A stretch of 45,766 nucleotides of DNA. Source: Vibrio variabilis. GTDB lineage: Bacteria > Pseudomonadota > Gammaproteobacteria > Enterobacterales > Vibrionaceae. The translations under genes were made by a program, and so were the position numbers. This document shows positions 9,274-17,476 of this stretch, piece by piece. Every line of letters begins with the position of its first letter. The first letter of the stretch is position 1. A model generated the notes under the pieces. The model searched no databases and was not told the DNA's origin. It was given only the letters and a program-made list of their open reading frames with translations. Location of the stretch: the NCBI RefSeq assembly GCF_003263785.1, contig NZ_JYJK01000080.1, forward strand, positions 1-45,766, in the 5' to 3' direction.

Positions 9274-10635
9274 TTAACAAACCACTTTAATCGCTAGACC
9301 GCCTTGCGACGTTTCACGATATTTCGCGTTCATGTCTTTGCCTGTCTCTAGCATGGTTTCAATCACTTTATCGAGTGAAACACGTGGGGCAGAAGCGCGG
9401 CGAAGAGCCATACGTGTCGAGTTGATCGCTTTTACAGCAGCGATACCATTACGCTCGATACATGGCACTTGTACTTGACCTGCAACTGGGTCACAAGTCA
9501 AACCTAGGTTATGTTCCATTGCGATTTCAGCCGCCATACAAACTTGCTCTGGACTGCCACCCATAAGCTCAGCAAGACCAGCAGCAGCCATTGAACATGC
9601 TACGCCAACTTCACCTTGGCAGCCAACTTCAGCACCAGAGATAGACGCATTTTGCTTGTACAGGCCGCCGATTGCGCCAGAGGCAGCGAAGAAGCGGATG
9701 TAATCTTTCTCTGTGACGGTTTGAATGAACTTGTCATAGTAAGCCAGAACCGCTGGAATGATACCGCATGCACCGTTCGTTGGTGCGGTAACCACTCGGC
9801 CGCCAGCTGCGTTCTCTTCGTTTACCGCAAACGCAAACATGTTAACCCAGTCTACAACTGACATTGGATCGGTTGTGGTTTTCTCTGACGTGATCAATTG
9901 CTGACGAAGCGCTGCAGCACGGCGTGGAACGCGTAGAGGACCTGGCAGAATACCTTCTGTATTCATACCACGTTCCATACACTCACGCATGGTACGCCAG
10001 ATGTTCGCAAAGTAAGTGCGCGTCTCTTCATCAGAATGAACCGCGTGCTCATTTGCCATTACGAGTGTGCTAATAGAAAGACCGTTGTCTTTACATAGGT
10101 TAACCAGCTCCTCAGCAGAGTTGAACTCATAAGGTGCTTTGAGAGCAGAGACTTCTTCTTTGCCAAAGTTTTCCTCGTCTACGATGAAACCACCGCCAAT
10201 CGAGTAGTACGTTTTCGAATAAGCGAGCTCTTCATCGATCCACGCGTGGATCTGCATACCGTTTTCATGCAGCTCTAGGTTGGTTGAATGAAAGTTCATT
10301 CCGCCCTCACGAGGGAAGGAAACCGTATGGCAATGCATACCAACCGGAAGACGTTCTGTCTCCTCTACGCGTGCAATAAATCCCGGGATAGAGTCGATGT
10401 CGACTTTTTCTGGCGAGTTACCCGCCAAACCCATGATGATAGCGATATCTGTGTGGTGACCTTTCCCTGTCAGTGATAGTGATCCATAAACATCTACAGT
10501 GATCTTGGTGATGTCTCTTAGCTTGCCCATGGTACGTAGGTCGTCGATGAACTCTTTACCGGCTTTCATCGGACCAACGGTGTGTGAGCTTGAAGGACCA
10601 ACACCAATTTTGTAGATATCAAAAACACTGATCAT
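9274..10635 (-). CDS. sdaA: L-serine ammonia-lyase (iron-sulfur L-serine dehydratase)
   Basis: Single-chain [4Fe-4S] enzyme that converts L-serine to pyruvate and ammonia. The beta domain starts [22 protein letters not shown] and the alpha (catalytic) domain carries the cluster cysteines Cys339, Cys381 and Cys392. The protein ends ...IKVVC, a terminal Cys453. In the Legionella homologue a C-terminal cysteine tail plugs the active site and ligates the fourth iron, and the spacing here matches. Length (453 aa) is normal. It lies downstream of the serine transporter sdaC on the same strand, separated by a hairpin that may only partly terminate, so import and degradation of serine are probably co-expressed. 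Confidence 0.97.
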   Translation of the reverse strand: MISVFDIYKIGVGPSSSHTVGPMKAGKEFIDDLRTMGKLRDITKITVDVYGSLSLTGKGHHTDIAIIMGLAGNSPEKVDIDSIPGFIARVEETERLPVGMHCHTVSFPREGGMNFHSTNLELHENGMQIHAWIDEELAYSKTYYSIGGGFIVDEENFGKEEVSALKAPYEFNSAEELVNLCKDNGLSISTLVMANEHAVHSDEETRTYFANIWRTMRECMERGMNTEGILPGPLRVPRRAAALRQQLITSEKTTTDPMSVVDWVNMFAFAVNEENAAGGRVVTAPTNGACGIIPAVLAYYDKFIQTVTEKDYIRFFAASGAIGGLYKQNASISGAEVGCQGEVGVACSMAAAGLAELMGGSPEQVCMAAEIAMEHNLGLTCDPVAGQVQVPCIERNGIAAVKAINSTRMALRRASAPRVSLDKVIETMLETGKDMNAKYRETSQGGLAIKVVC

Positions 10636-10650
10636 ACTGATTTGCCTCTA

Positions 10651-10678
10651 GAAAAGCCCCTAACCGTGATAGGGGCTT
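10651..10678 (-). terminator. Hairpin between sdaC and sdaA (terminator or attenuator)
   Basis: A 9-bp stem AAGCCCCTA (10654-10662 with 10670-10678, 7-base loop) is followed on the minus strand by TTTTC. The short T-run and its position just before the sdaA start suggest partial termination that would lower sdaA relative to sdaC. Confidence 0.7.
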
Positions 10679-10739
10679 AAATTATCGTTATTGTGTATCG
10701 AGATACGGTTTAATCGAGATGTTCAATTGACAGCGTCAA

Positions 10740-11989
10740 TTAAAAAGCGCCGTAGATTACCGAAGTAATCGCTGCAACACCACAGATTGCTGTAAAGATT
10801 TGTACAGGTGCAGAAGTTTTGTACTTCGCCATCGCTGGCACTTTCTTCATTGCGTATATAGGCATCAGGAATAGGATAGCTGCAATCATTGGAGCGCCCA
10901 TGGTTTCAATCATGCCAAGGATGCTTGGGTTGATGATAGCGACGATCCAAGTGGTGACTACGATGAACACTAGAGACGCTTTCTCAATTTTACCGATTGG
11001 CGCTTTAGAGCGAGATTTACCAAGACCGACTAGACCTTCGTGAGCACCAAGGAAGTGACCAAAGTAGCTAGAAGTAATCGCTGCGAAAGCAACAACAGGG
11101 CCAAGGATAGAGATAAGTGGTGACTCGTGAACGTTAGCAAGGTAAGACAGTACAGAGATGTTTTGCTCTTGTGCAATGGCTAGCTGCTCTGGAGATAGAG
11201 ATAGCACTACCGAGAATACGAAGAACATAACAAAGCCCATCAACATCATCGCTGCACCGCCAGTGATCATGTCTGTTTTCTTAACCGCGTCGTCACCGTA
11301 TACGCGACGTTGCTCTTTAGAGAACTGAGAAATGATTGGGCTGTGGTTGAATGAGAATACGATGATAGGAATAGCAAGCCAGATAACAGCAGGCATTGAA
11401 CCCCAGTCAGGCTTACATTCATCATTGAAGTGTTCCAGTCTGGAATTAGGTAAACAGACAGAGCTAACAGGATGAATACTAATGGGTAGACCATTGCAGA
11501 CGTCGCTTTTAGCATCAACTCTTTACCGAATACAACGCCACATGTCATAGCACCGATTAGACAGCCAGATAGCAACCAGCGTGGAATAGACTCCATGCCC
11601 ATTTGGTTTACTAGGAACGAATCCACAGTATTTGTGATACCAACACCGTAGATGAGAACAATCGGGTAAATGGCAAAAAAGTAAGCGAAAGTAATAAGGT
11701 TTGCACCCGCTTTACCAAAGTGTTCTTCAACGGTGTCAGTGATATCCGCATCTGGGTTTTTAGCAGAAAGGACGAAGCGCGCTAAGCTCTTGTGCGCAAA
11801 CCATGTCATTGGTGCTGCAATTAGGGCTAGGATTACTAATGGCCAGAAGCCGCCAGCACCCGCTTTAATAGGAAGGAAAAGTACGCCAGCACCAACGGCT
11901 GTACCGAAAAGAGAAAGTGCCCACGTGAAATCTTTGTAGGTCCACTTAGATGTGGCGCGGCTCGCTGCCGCAGTAGTTGTGGTAGTCAT
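10740..11989 (-). CDS. sdaC: Serine/threonine:H+ symporter of the HAAAP family, frameshifted in this sequence
   Basis: Inner-membrane amino-acid permease of the SdaC/TdcC type with about eleven membrane segments. The first half contains [20 protein letters not shown], the second [17 protein letters not shown]. The two halves are in different frames. On the plus strand two G at 11410-11411 should be three. Adding one gives [20 protein letters not shown] in the coding strand and a continuous 416-residue protein, near the E. coli SdaC length. Both halves are well conserved, so I read this as a missing base and not a pseudogene. It is the upstream partner of sdaA. Start [16 protein letters not shown] at 11989. 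Confidence 0.93.
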
Positions 11990-12159
11990 AGTTAATACTC
12001 ATTTTTTGGGAACAGGAAATAAGTCGGGCGCAATATTGCACGTAAATTGCAGCCAAAAACTAGATCTAGGTCATGGTTTGCGTTGGCTTATTCATTGGGG
12101 CTATATTTTGCAGGTTTAGTCACGTTTTTTTCGTGCTACTGATTAGCAGGTTTGATAGT

Positions 12160-12182
12160 TGGCATTAGTAAAACTAATGCCA
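12160..12182. terminator. Strong hairpin downstream of nudL
   Basis: A perfect 10-bp stem TGGCATTAGT (12160-12169) pairs with 12173-12182 around an AAA loop, 34 bases past the nudL stop. Neither side has a good T-run (CTTTTGGG on the plus side). It may terminate the nudL transcript or protect its 3' end. Confidence 0.5.
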
Positions 12183-12215
12183 CTTTTGGGCAAACGTTTG
12201 GCTTATTACTTTTCT

Positions 12216-12809
12216 TTAACTTAGCAAAAGCTGAGTCTGTAGGTTTTCGATGATCTGTGCTGTTACACCCCAAATAAAGTGTTCTTTATAAGGAATAGAC
12301 AAAACGCGGTGGTGCTGCCCGCGAATTTGAAAACCCACAGAAGAAAGGTTGGTTGGAGAGGCAAGAAACTCTAACGGTACCTCAAATAAGTAGTCGACTT
12401 CGTTGGTATCAATTCTTGGTTGGTACTTAGGTTCAACAAACGCGAGTACTGGTGTTACGTTGAACGCCGTGACAGTAACGAGCTTGGGAAGATAGCCAAT
12501 CACGGAAATATGATGACTACTTATCCCTATCTCTTCTTCTGTCTCTCGAAGTGCTGTTATGGTTGGGCTTTGATCACTAGGCTCGACCTTACCGCCAGGA
12601 AAGCTAATTTGCCCGGGGTGGTGCTTTAAATGACTGGCACGTTTGGTAAGGATGACGTGAAGCTTGGCTTCACGTTCGACGAGTCCTATTAATACACTGG
12701 CCTCACGCAAAGAACTTTTATCAATATTTGCGGTTCGTAGTTTAGTCTCTTTATGGTAGTCCTCGGTTTGTTGCAGTTGAAAGCGCGATAGGAACTCAGA
12801 TTTAGTCAT
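12216..12809 (-). CDS. nudL: CoA pyrophosphatase, Nudix hydrolase
   Basis: 197 aa. The CoA-pyrophosphatase signature LTKRASHLKHHPGQISFPGG (residues 54-73) runs straight into a Nudix box with the catalytic core RETEEEIGI (88-96). The family hydrolyses CoA to 4'-phosphopantetheine and 3',5'-ADP. In E. coli the gene lies between pabB and sdaA. Here sdaC/sdaA are still downstream, but pabB is 8 kb away and an HPt gene lies only 15 bases upstream on the same strand, so nudL now appears to be transcribed with hpt. Confidence 0.93.
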   Translation of the reverse strand: MTKSEFLSRFQLQQTEDYHKETKLRTANIDKSSLREASVLIGLVEREAKLHVILTKRASHLKHHPGQISFPGGKVEPSDQSPTITALRETEEEIGISSHHISVIGYLPKLVTVTAFNVTPVLAFVEPKYQPRIDTNEVDYLFEVPLEFLASPTNLSSVGFQIRGQHHRVLSIPYKEHFIWGVTAQIIENLQTQLLLS

Positions 12810-12824
12810 ACTACTCGTCGCCAG

Positions 12825-13160
12825 CTACACCATTGATGCCAAGTATTCGTTGATTTGGTTTTTGATGACACCTAATTCTTGAATCACAAACTGAATGTCT
12901 GCCGATTGCGGTGCCTCTCCGGCGCGCGTCGAAGTCTCAATAGCTTCGAGCTTCTCTACTGCTTTAGTCTCGCCAAAGCTTGCTAGAATGCCTTTGAGAG
13001 AGTGGGCGGTGATAAACAGTTCACTCCAATTCTGCTCGTTATAGAGTGATTGTATTTTGTCTGCACCGTTTTCATGTTCTTCCATGAATGCCATAAATAC
13101 GGCTGCGATGATGTCCTCGTCATTGTCCATATAGCTGCGAAGTACGTCGAAATCTATCAT
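12825..13160 (-). CDS. HPt-domain phosphotransfer protein (111 aa)
   Basis: A free-standing histidine phosphotransfer module. The motif TAHSLKGILASFG places the phosphorylated His at residue 53, inside a four-helix-bundle pattern. It has no other domain. Such proteins shuttle phosphate between the receiver domain of a hybrid kinase and a response regulator. The only hybrid kinase in the window is the H-NOX-linked one at 19161, eight kilobases away in the same block, which makes it a candidate partner. Divergent from the sigma-factor gene across a 323-bp gap, and 15 bases upstream of nudL. Confidence 0.92.
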   Translation of the reverse strand: MIDFDVLRSYMDNDEDIIAAVFMAFMEEHENGADKIQSLYNEQNWSELFITAHSLKGILASFGETKAVEKLEAIETSTRAGEAPQSADIQFVIQELGVIKNQINEYLASMV

Positions 13161-13483
13161 CCTGCTGTCCTTTTATGCTGTTTATCGTTTTTCCTGACCG
13201 AGTTTGTTTCATTTCAGTCACAAACTCAGTTACTTAACAACAATAGTATAGTTTATTAGAAATGAAAAACTGCCCATCATGAAGATCTAAACTTGATCTT
13301 TGTAATCGCCGTCAATCTACGACTTTGGTATTAATTCGATCACCAATTAGCTAGTCAGTATGAAGTAAATTTTGATGCATAGCATAAACGCGACTACTCT
13401 TGATCATGCGACGCACCTCAAAGGTTCAAAACTAATAATTATCTATAGAGTTGGCGAGGTTGCAGACAGATATGGAGATTGCC
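13161..13483. promoter_or_regulatory. Divergent promoter region between hpt and the sigma-factor gene
   Basis: 323 bp with no convincing ORF. It contains an 8-bp inverted repeat, GAGTTTGT at 13200-13207 and ACAAACTC at 13220-13227, 40 bases from the hpt start, where an operator for the hpt-nudL transcript could sit. The remainder is AT-rich. I cannot point to a specific promoter with confidence. Confidence 0.5.
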
Positions 13484-14356
13484 ATGACTACTAGGATCGA
13501 AAACGCAAAAACTGACGACTTGGACAGCAACGTAGATTTTTACTCCAAGTATATCCAAGATGTCGTAGGTATTGATTTGCTGACACCGGAACAAGAATAC
13601 CATTACGCAACGCTAGCCAGACGCGGGGATATGGCAGCGAGGGATGTACTCATTGAGTCCAATCTTCGTCTTGTGGTCAAAATTGCGAGAGGTTACACAA
13701 AGCGCGGATTAAACAATCACACTATTCTCGATCTGATCGAGGAAGGTAACTTAGGCTTGATCAAAGCTATCGATAAGTTTGAACCTGAAAAAGGCTTCCG
13801 CTTCAGTACCTACGCCGTGTGGTGGATACGCGAAAGTATTGAGTCTTCTTTGATGAATACTGGAAGAACGGTACGCCTGCCAGTTCATGTGATCAAGGAA
13901 ATCAATCGATTGTCGCGTCAAACTAATGAGATGCGCTCGGCTCTAAAAAGAGCGCCGTCTGTCAAAGAGATTGCTGAGCAAACCTCGAATTCACAGCAAC
14001 ACGTGAGTGAACTGATTCACATGAGTGGATTTATCGAATCAAGCGCTTCAGTCGATATCACAGACAAGGAGTTTCAGAGTCTAGATACGTGTCGCTCCGA
14101 GGCTATTCCCGAACCGTACGATACTTGTCATGATGAAAAGCTTCTGAAAAGTTTGGAAAAAGTGGTTCTATCACTACCGGACAAATATAGAGATATTGTG
14201 ATTCATCGCTTTGGGCTGTTTGGTAAAGAAGTACTGACGTTAGACTGCCTAGGTGAAATGTATGGGCTTTCTAAAGAGAGAGTGCGCCAACTACAGCAAG
14301 AGGGAGTGACTAAGCTTCAGGGCAAGCTCAAATTTGATGGCTGGGTAATGAGATGA
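13484..14356 (+). CDS. RpoS-like sigma-70 family alternative sigma factor (RpoQ/RpoX type)
   Basis: 290 aa, starting at ATG 13484 six bases after GGAG (the longer TTG-started frame has no better support). Region 2 is strongly RpoS-like: IESNLRLVVKIARGYTKRG, DLIEEGNLGLIKAIDKFEPE and GFRFSTYAVWWIRESIESS. Regions 3 and 4 follow, ending with an HTH (LGEMYGLSKERVRQLQQEG). Differences from housekeeping RpoS include a short N-terminus, an insertion in region 2 (GLNNHTILDL in place of GLALLDL) and a diverged region 3. Vibrios can carry such RpoS paralogues, described as RpoQ in Aliivibrio and RpoX in V. alginolyticus, tied to quorum sensing, biofilm or stress. I infer that this is one of them but cannot tell which. 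Confidence 0.88.
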   Translation: MTTRIENAKTDDLDSNVDFYSKYIQDVVGIDLLTPEQEYHYATLARRGDMAARDVLIESNLRLVVKIARGYTKRGLNNHTILDLIEEGNLGLIKAIDKFEPEKGFRFSTYAVWWIRESIESSLMNTGRTVRLPVHVIKEINRLSRQTNEMRSALKRAPSVKEIAEQTSNSQQHVSELIHMSGFIESSASVDITDKEFQSLDTCRSEAIPEPYDTCHDEKLLKSLEKVVLSLPDKYRDIVIHRFGLFGKEVLTLDCLGEMYGLSKERVRQLQQEGVTKLQGKLKFDGWVMR

Positions 14357-14365
14357 GTAACTTTT

Positions 14366-14421
14366 TTGCTAGTTGCTAGTTGCTAGTTGCTAGTTGCTAG
14401 TTGCTAGTTGCTACTTGCTAG
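14366..14421. repeat. Heptanucleotide tandem repeat TTGCTAG x8
   Basis: Eight uninterrupted copies of the 7-base unit TTGCTAG; the seventh copy has C as its last base. It starts ten bases after the sigma-factor stop and ends nine bases before the stop of the convergent gene at 14431. A 7-base unit is prone to slippage and copy number may vary among strains. It does not lie inside a coding frame here. Confidence 0.97.
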
Positions 14422-14430
14422 TAGGTGACA

Positions 14431-14850
14431 CTAGTGATGCAGCCTTGGCTTTGATTGTGACGCTTTGGCCACTGACAGTATCTCTGTTAGCCGTTGTTTG
14501 ACTGAACAGTCCTGTAAACCCGATAAAAAGCGAGTAAGGGCAGCGAAATATACACGATGACGACAAATTTCAGCCAGTGTCTGTTCAAGGCGTTGCAGTC
14601 TGGTTGTTTTTCGTTGTTGTGATTGTGAGTCCCAGTTTCCTTCAATATTCGCCAAAGATTGAGCGCAGCAATGCTGCTCAAATAGAGGATCTTCCCCAAC
14701 TAACGGGCGATAGCCACTGACATACCAGGCTTCGACCATTTCTCTGATCTCAATTTCTTCCTGTGGTATCTCATTCTCACTCAGAGCCTGGCCAGTTGGC
14801 ACTGCCTGAGTATAGCTGTGATCGAGTTTGTCTTTAACGTATTTGTACAT
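14431..14850 (-). CDS. Small hypothetical protein, paralogue A (139 aa)
   Basis: A soluble, charged protein with no signal peptide. Residues ~27-52 (IPQEEIEIREMVEAWYVSGY then RPLV) match the neighbouring 14971-15318 product (VPEEEFEIREVLDCWYQAGF then VPFV), and the helical second half is similar in pattern (RLEQTLAEICRHRVYFAALT against RLTKTLTLLIRCRAYQSAVK). The two are tandem paralogues. I do not recognise the family. No obvious ribosome site precedes ATG 14850. It faces the sigma-factor gene tail to tail across the heptamer repeat. Confidence 0.75.
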   Translation of the reverse strand: MYKYVKDKLDHSYTQAVPTGQALSENEIPQEEIEIREMVEAWYVSGYRPLVGEDPLFEQHCCAQSLANIEGNWDSQSQQRKTTRLQRLEQTLAEICRHRVYFAALTRFLSGLQDCSVKQRLTEILSVAKASQSKPRLHH

Positions 14851-14970
14851 AATAGAACTTATAAAAAGAACACGTTAGCAAAATATCATACGTACGGTAA
14901 AAACACTATTGATAGTTTAAATATTAGTGCTAATGACAGAAAGGTTTAAATCCGTAGTAAAAGTAATGCT

Positions 14971-15318
14971 TTATGGGTGGCTCACTTTATACAGTAAGTA
15001 CTGAACATAGCGAAACTCTAGTGATTCTGAGCGCCATTGTGAGGTAATACGTTTCACTGCGCTTTGGTACGCCCGACATCGTATCAGCAGGGTGAGTGTT
15101 TTGGTTAACCGCTTAAACTCGTCTACTCGTTGCCAAAAGTTAAATTGCTCCAGTTGATCTTCGACAAATGGAACAAAGCCAGCTTGATACCAGCAGTCAA
15201 GAACTTCACGAATTTCAAACTCTTCTTCGGGTACATCACCACGCTGAAGCACTTTATCGACAGGTGGTGGGGTACGATACACATCGTCATATAGGTCATC
15301 GACATACACGTAATCCAT
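14971..15318 (-). CDS. Small hypothetical protein, paralogue B (115 aa)
   Basis: Paralogue of the 14431-14850 product, with the shared core EEEFEIREVLDCWYQAGF. The N-terminus is acidic and tyrosine-rich (MDYVYVDDLYDDVYRTPPP). A strong ribosome site, GGAGG six bases before ATG 15318, fixes the start. No membrane segment. A 120-base gap separates it from paralogue A on the same strand, so the pair may be one transcription unit. Function unknown; the location next to an alternative sigma factor and an EAL protein suggests a regulatory role. Confidence 0.78.
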   Translation of the reverse strand: MDYVYVDDLYDDVYRTPPPVDKVLQRGDVPEEEFEIREVLDCWYQAGFVPFVEDQLEQFNFWQRVDEFKRLTKTLTLLIRCRAYQSAVKRITSQWRSESLEFRYVQYLLYKVSHP

Positions 15319-15482
15319 CGTGCCCCTCCGCTACGCAATAACATGACAATAACCTAGAACGCATTGCACTGCATTCAAGTAAATATCAACTTGAATTTGA
15401 ATTTGTTTCTTCTAGCTTGTTTTGGTGCGATAGGGAAACTCATAAGCACCTCAGTTGGCTAATAATTCAAAGAGAGATCGAC

Positions 15483-15761
15483 ATGCTAGGAAAGCAGGCT
15501 GAAGCGAAGAAACTGTTCTGGTCAGAACACCTTCATGACATTACTACTGAAGTGTCAAAAGGCGAGTTTTGGCAGAGGGTTATGAACTTTGACACCCGTC
15601 ATTCTCATATCAATCCGCCGTCTATTGACAGTATCAACCACATACTCACTTTGATTCGCGACGTCCAATTTGACGGTGCCCCAGCCGCTGTCCCAATTCC
15701 ACTCGAGACGACCGGCGGTGAGATGATTGTGGTGAAGTTTGAAATCTTTTTGGTTATTTGA
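15483..15761 (+). CDS. Hypothetical 92-aa protein, possibly the N-terminal part of the EAL protein that follows
   Basis: Starts at ATG 15483 (MLGKQAEAKKLFWSEHLHDI) after a GAGA-type ribosome site. I do not recognise the domain. It ends eight bases before the first plausible GTG start of the EAL gene. If one T is removed from the run of five T at 15747-15751, its frame continues directly into the EAL frame (VVKFEIFWLFDNLVKGSVQ), giving a 653-residue protein. This assembly contains many such indels and the EAL gene lacks a convincing start of its own, so a single fused gene is a serious alternative. Confidence 0.55.
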   Translation: MLGKQAEAKKLFWSEHLHDITTEVSKGEFWQRVMNFDTRHSHINPPSIDSINHILTLIRDVQFDGAPAAVPIPLETTGGEMIVVKFEIFLVI

Positions 15762-17445
15762 TAATTTGGTGAAAGGCAGTGTGCAAGTATTGTCACACAC
15801 GCTTTCTAAAATTGCCTGTACTGAGCTTTTGGAGCATGTGCTGGATGATCCTGCCAGAGGGGTTATGATCACCGATGATAAACACCGAGTGCTGTTTACC
15901 AACGAGAAGTTGTGTCGAGACCATGGTACATCCTCACTTGCGCTATTGGGACGCAGTATTAGTGAGGGAGGGCTGTTCCATAGTGACAAGCGACATATTG
16001 AAGCATTTCAAAAACGTATTGAGCGTGAGGTGAAATGGCGCGGCGCTATGATTACCAATGCGAAAGAATCACGCTCTATGTTGGAGATGGTTCATATAAA
16101 GCGCGTTGAGGTAGCGCAAGAGCACTGCTTTTATATTTACAGCTTTCTAGGTGAACATCGAAATCTAGCCAAGAAAAAGGCTCAAGACGTAACCAATATT
16201 CCTAATTTGGAGGAGATGGACGAAGTAGCGTTTAGAAACAGCGCCAAGCAGCTTTCTTCTCAAGGAGGCAAGTTCATCGTCGTGAGTTTACATCCTCGCT
16301 TTTACAGTGAGCTAGAAGTGGAGTCACGTCAAAAAGTGTATGCCGCACTGCAGTCGTTTCATGACGCCGATAGCTTTGGCTATATTGGCAGGAATACATT
16401 TGTTGTCTTGCTTCGAATACGTGAAGACGATGTTGAAGACGTCACCACAATCAATATGTGTATTAAGCAGTTTTTCACGGGCTTGAGCAAGTATCTGGAT
16501 GATCATTTGATCAATGATATCTCTGATGGGCAAATTGGGGTTGCGTTGCATGGCTTCAATCAATGTGCGATGGACGAAGTGATTTCGCAATCGGTTCAAG
16601 CCATGTTTGTTCATGACTCTCAAGCAAGTAGCGTGAATTTTTACGATGAAGTGCTGGTGCAAGCGAGCATTCGTCGTAGAAAGCTGGAAAATCTACTCAT
16701 TGAAGCGGTTCAGAATAAACAAATAGATGTTCACTTTCAGCCGATTGTGGACACTAAAACCAACCAGATTGTGAAGTTAGAAGCCTTATGCCGCTTCCAA
16801 ATCGAAGAAGTCGACTATTGTGTTCAAGAAATGATCCATCTTGCTGAAGAGCTAAAGATGATCAATGCCATTGATATGATTGTTGCTGAAAAGGCGATAA
16901 AAGCATTTGTTCAGCTCGATAATGTCGTGGAGCAAAAGCTAGCGCTGTCGCTAAATTGCTCAATTGCTGATACTGAGTCTCACCATCTTCAAGAATTGTT
17001 TACCTATATCAATGAGTCATCCGTTGCGAATGATGATGTCACGATTGAGATTACAGAAACGTCCTATTTCGAAAAGAACATTAACAACTCTAACCTGTTG
17101 GAGCGCATTCGAGATTCAGGGGTCAAAATTGCAGTAGATGATTTTGGTACAGGCAACTCATCGTTCTCTTACTTCAGCGATTTTCATTTTGATGAACTAA
17201 AAATCGACCGTAAATTCATCACGAATATTCATCAGATAAAGCAGAAATTTTTTGCGGTTAACATGTTAAGACAACTGTCCCATGACTTAAACATCAAAGT
17301 GGTTGCAGAGGGCGTTGAGAGCGCTGAGGAACTGGAAACACTCAAGCTAATAGATGTGGATTTTATTCAAGGATATTTCTTCTACAGACCAATGACTGCC
17401 AAGCAGATTCAAGAGACTCTTGCCGGCAGTGAACATATCCACTAA
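15739..17445 (+). CDS. PAS - degenerate GGDEF - EAL cyclic-di-GMP phosphodiesterase
   Basis: 568 codons in the open frame. A PAS-like domain at about residues 25-135 (ARGVMITDDKHRVLFTNEKL), a degenerate diguanylate-cyclase-like domain without GGDEF at about 160-305, then an EAL domain from about 315. The EAL domain keeps the catalytic set: EAL 348-350, Asn406, Glu437/Glu440 (EITE), DDFG 467-470, Lys488, AEGVES 523-528, Gln544. It is therefore probably active in hydrolysing c-di-GMP. No ATG lies near the true N-terminus; TTG 15739 and GTG 15769 or 15781 are weak, and the frame may instead continue from the 15483 gene. It shares a strand with the H-NOX/kinase genes downstream. Confidence 0.93.
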   Translation: MKSFWLFDNLVKGSVQVLSHTLSKIACTELLEHVLDDPARGVMITDDKHRVLFTNEKLCRDHGTSSLALLGRSISEGGLFHSDKRHIEAFQKRIEREVKWRGAMITNAKESRSMLEMVHIKRVEVAQEHCFYIYSFLGEHRNLAKKKAQDVTNIPNLEEMDEVAFRNSAKQLSSQGGKFIVVSLHPRFYSELEVESRQKVYAALQSFHDADSFGYIGRNTFVVLLRIREDDVEDVTTINMCIKQFFTGLSKYLDDHLINDISDGQIGVALHGFNQCAMDEVISQSVQAMFVHDSQASSVNFYDEVLVQASIRRRKLENLLIEAVQNKQIDVHFQPIVDTKTNQIVKLEALCRFQIEEVDYCVQEMIHLAEELKMINAIDMIVAEKAIKAFVQLDNVVEQKLALSLNCSIADTESHHLQELFTYINESSVANDDVTIEITETSYFEKNINNSNLLERIRDSGVKIAVDDFGTGNSSFSYFSDFHFDELKIDRKFITNIHQIKQKFFAVNMLRQLSHDLNIKVVAEGVESAEELETLKLIDVDFIQGYFFYRPMTAKQIQETLAGSEHIH

Positions 17446-17476
17446 CGCTATCGTGTTTAGATTTTAGGTGATCATT

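Noticed and set aside
14366..14421. TTGCTAG array as a CRISPR
   Set aside because: Unit is 7 bases with no spacers between copies; it is a simple tandem repeat.
15555..15989. 144-aa minus-strand ORF across the start of the EAL gene
   Set aside because: Antisense to both supported plus-strand frames and with no family features.
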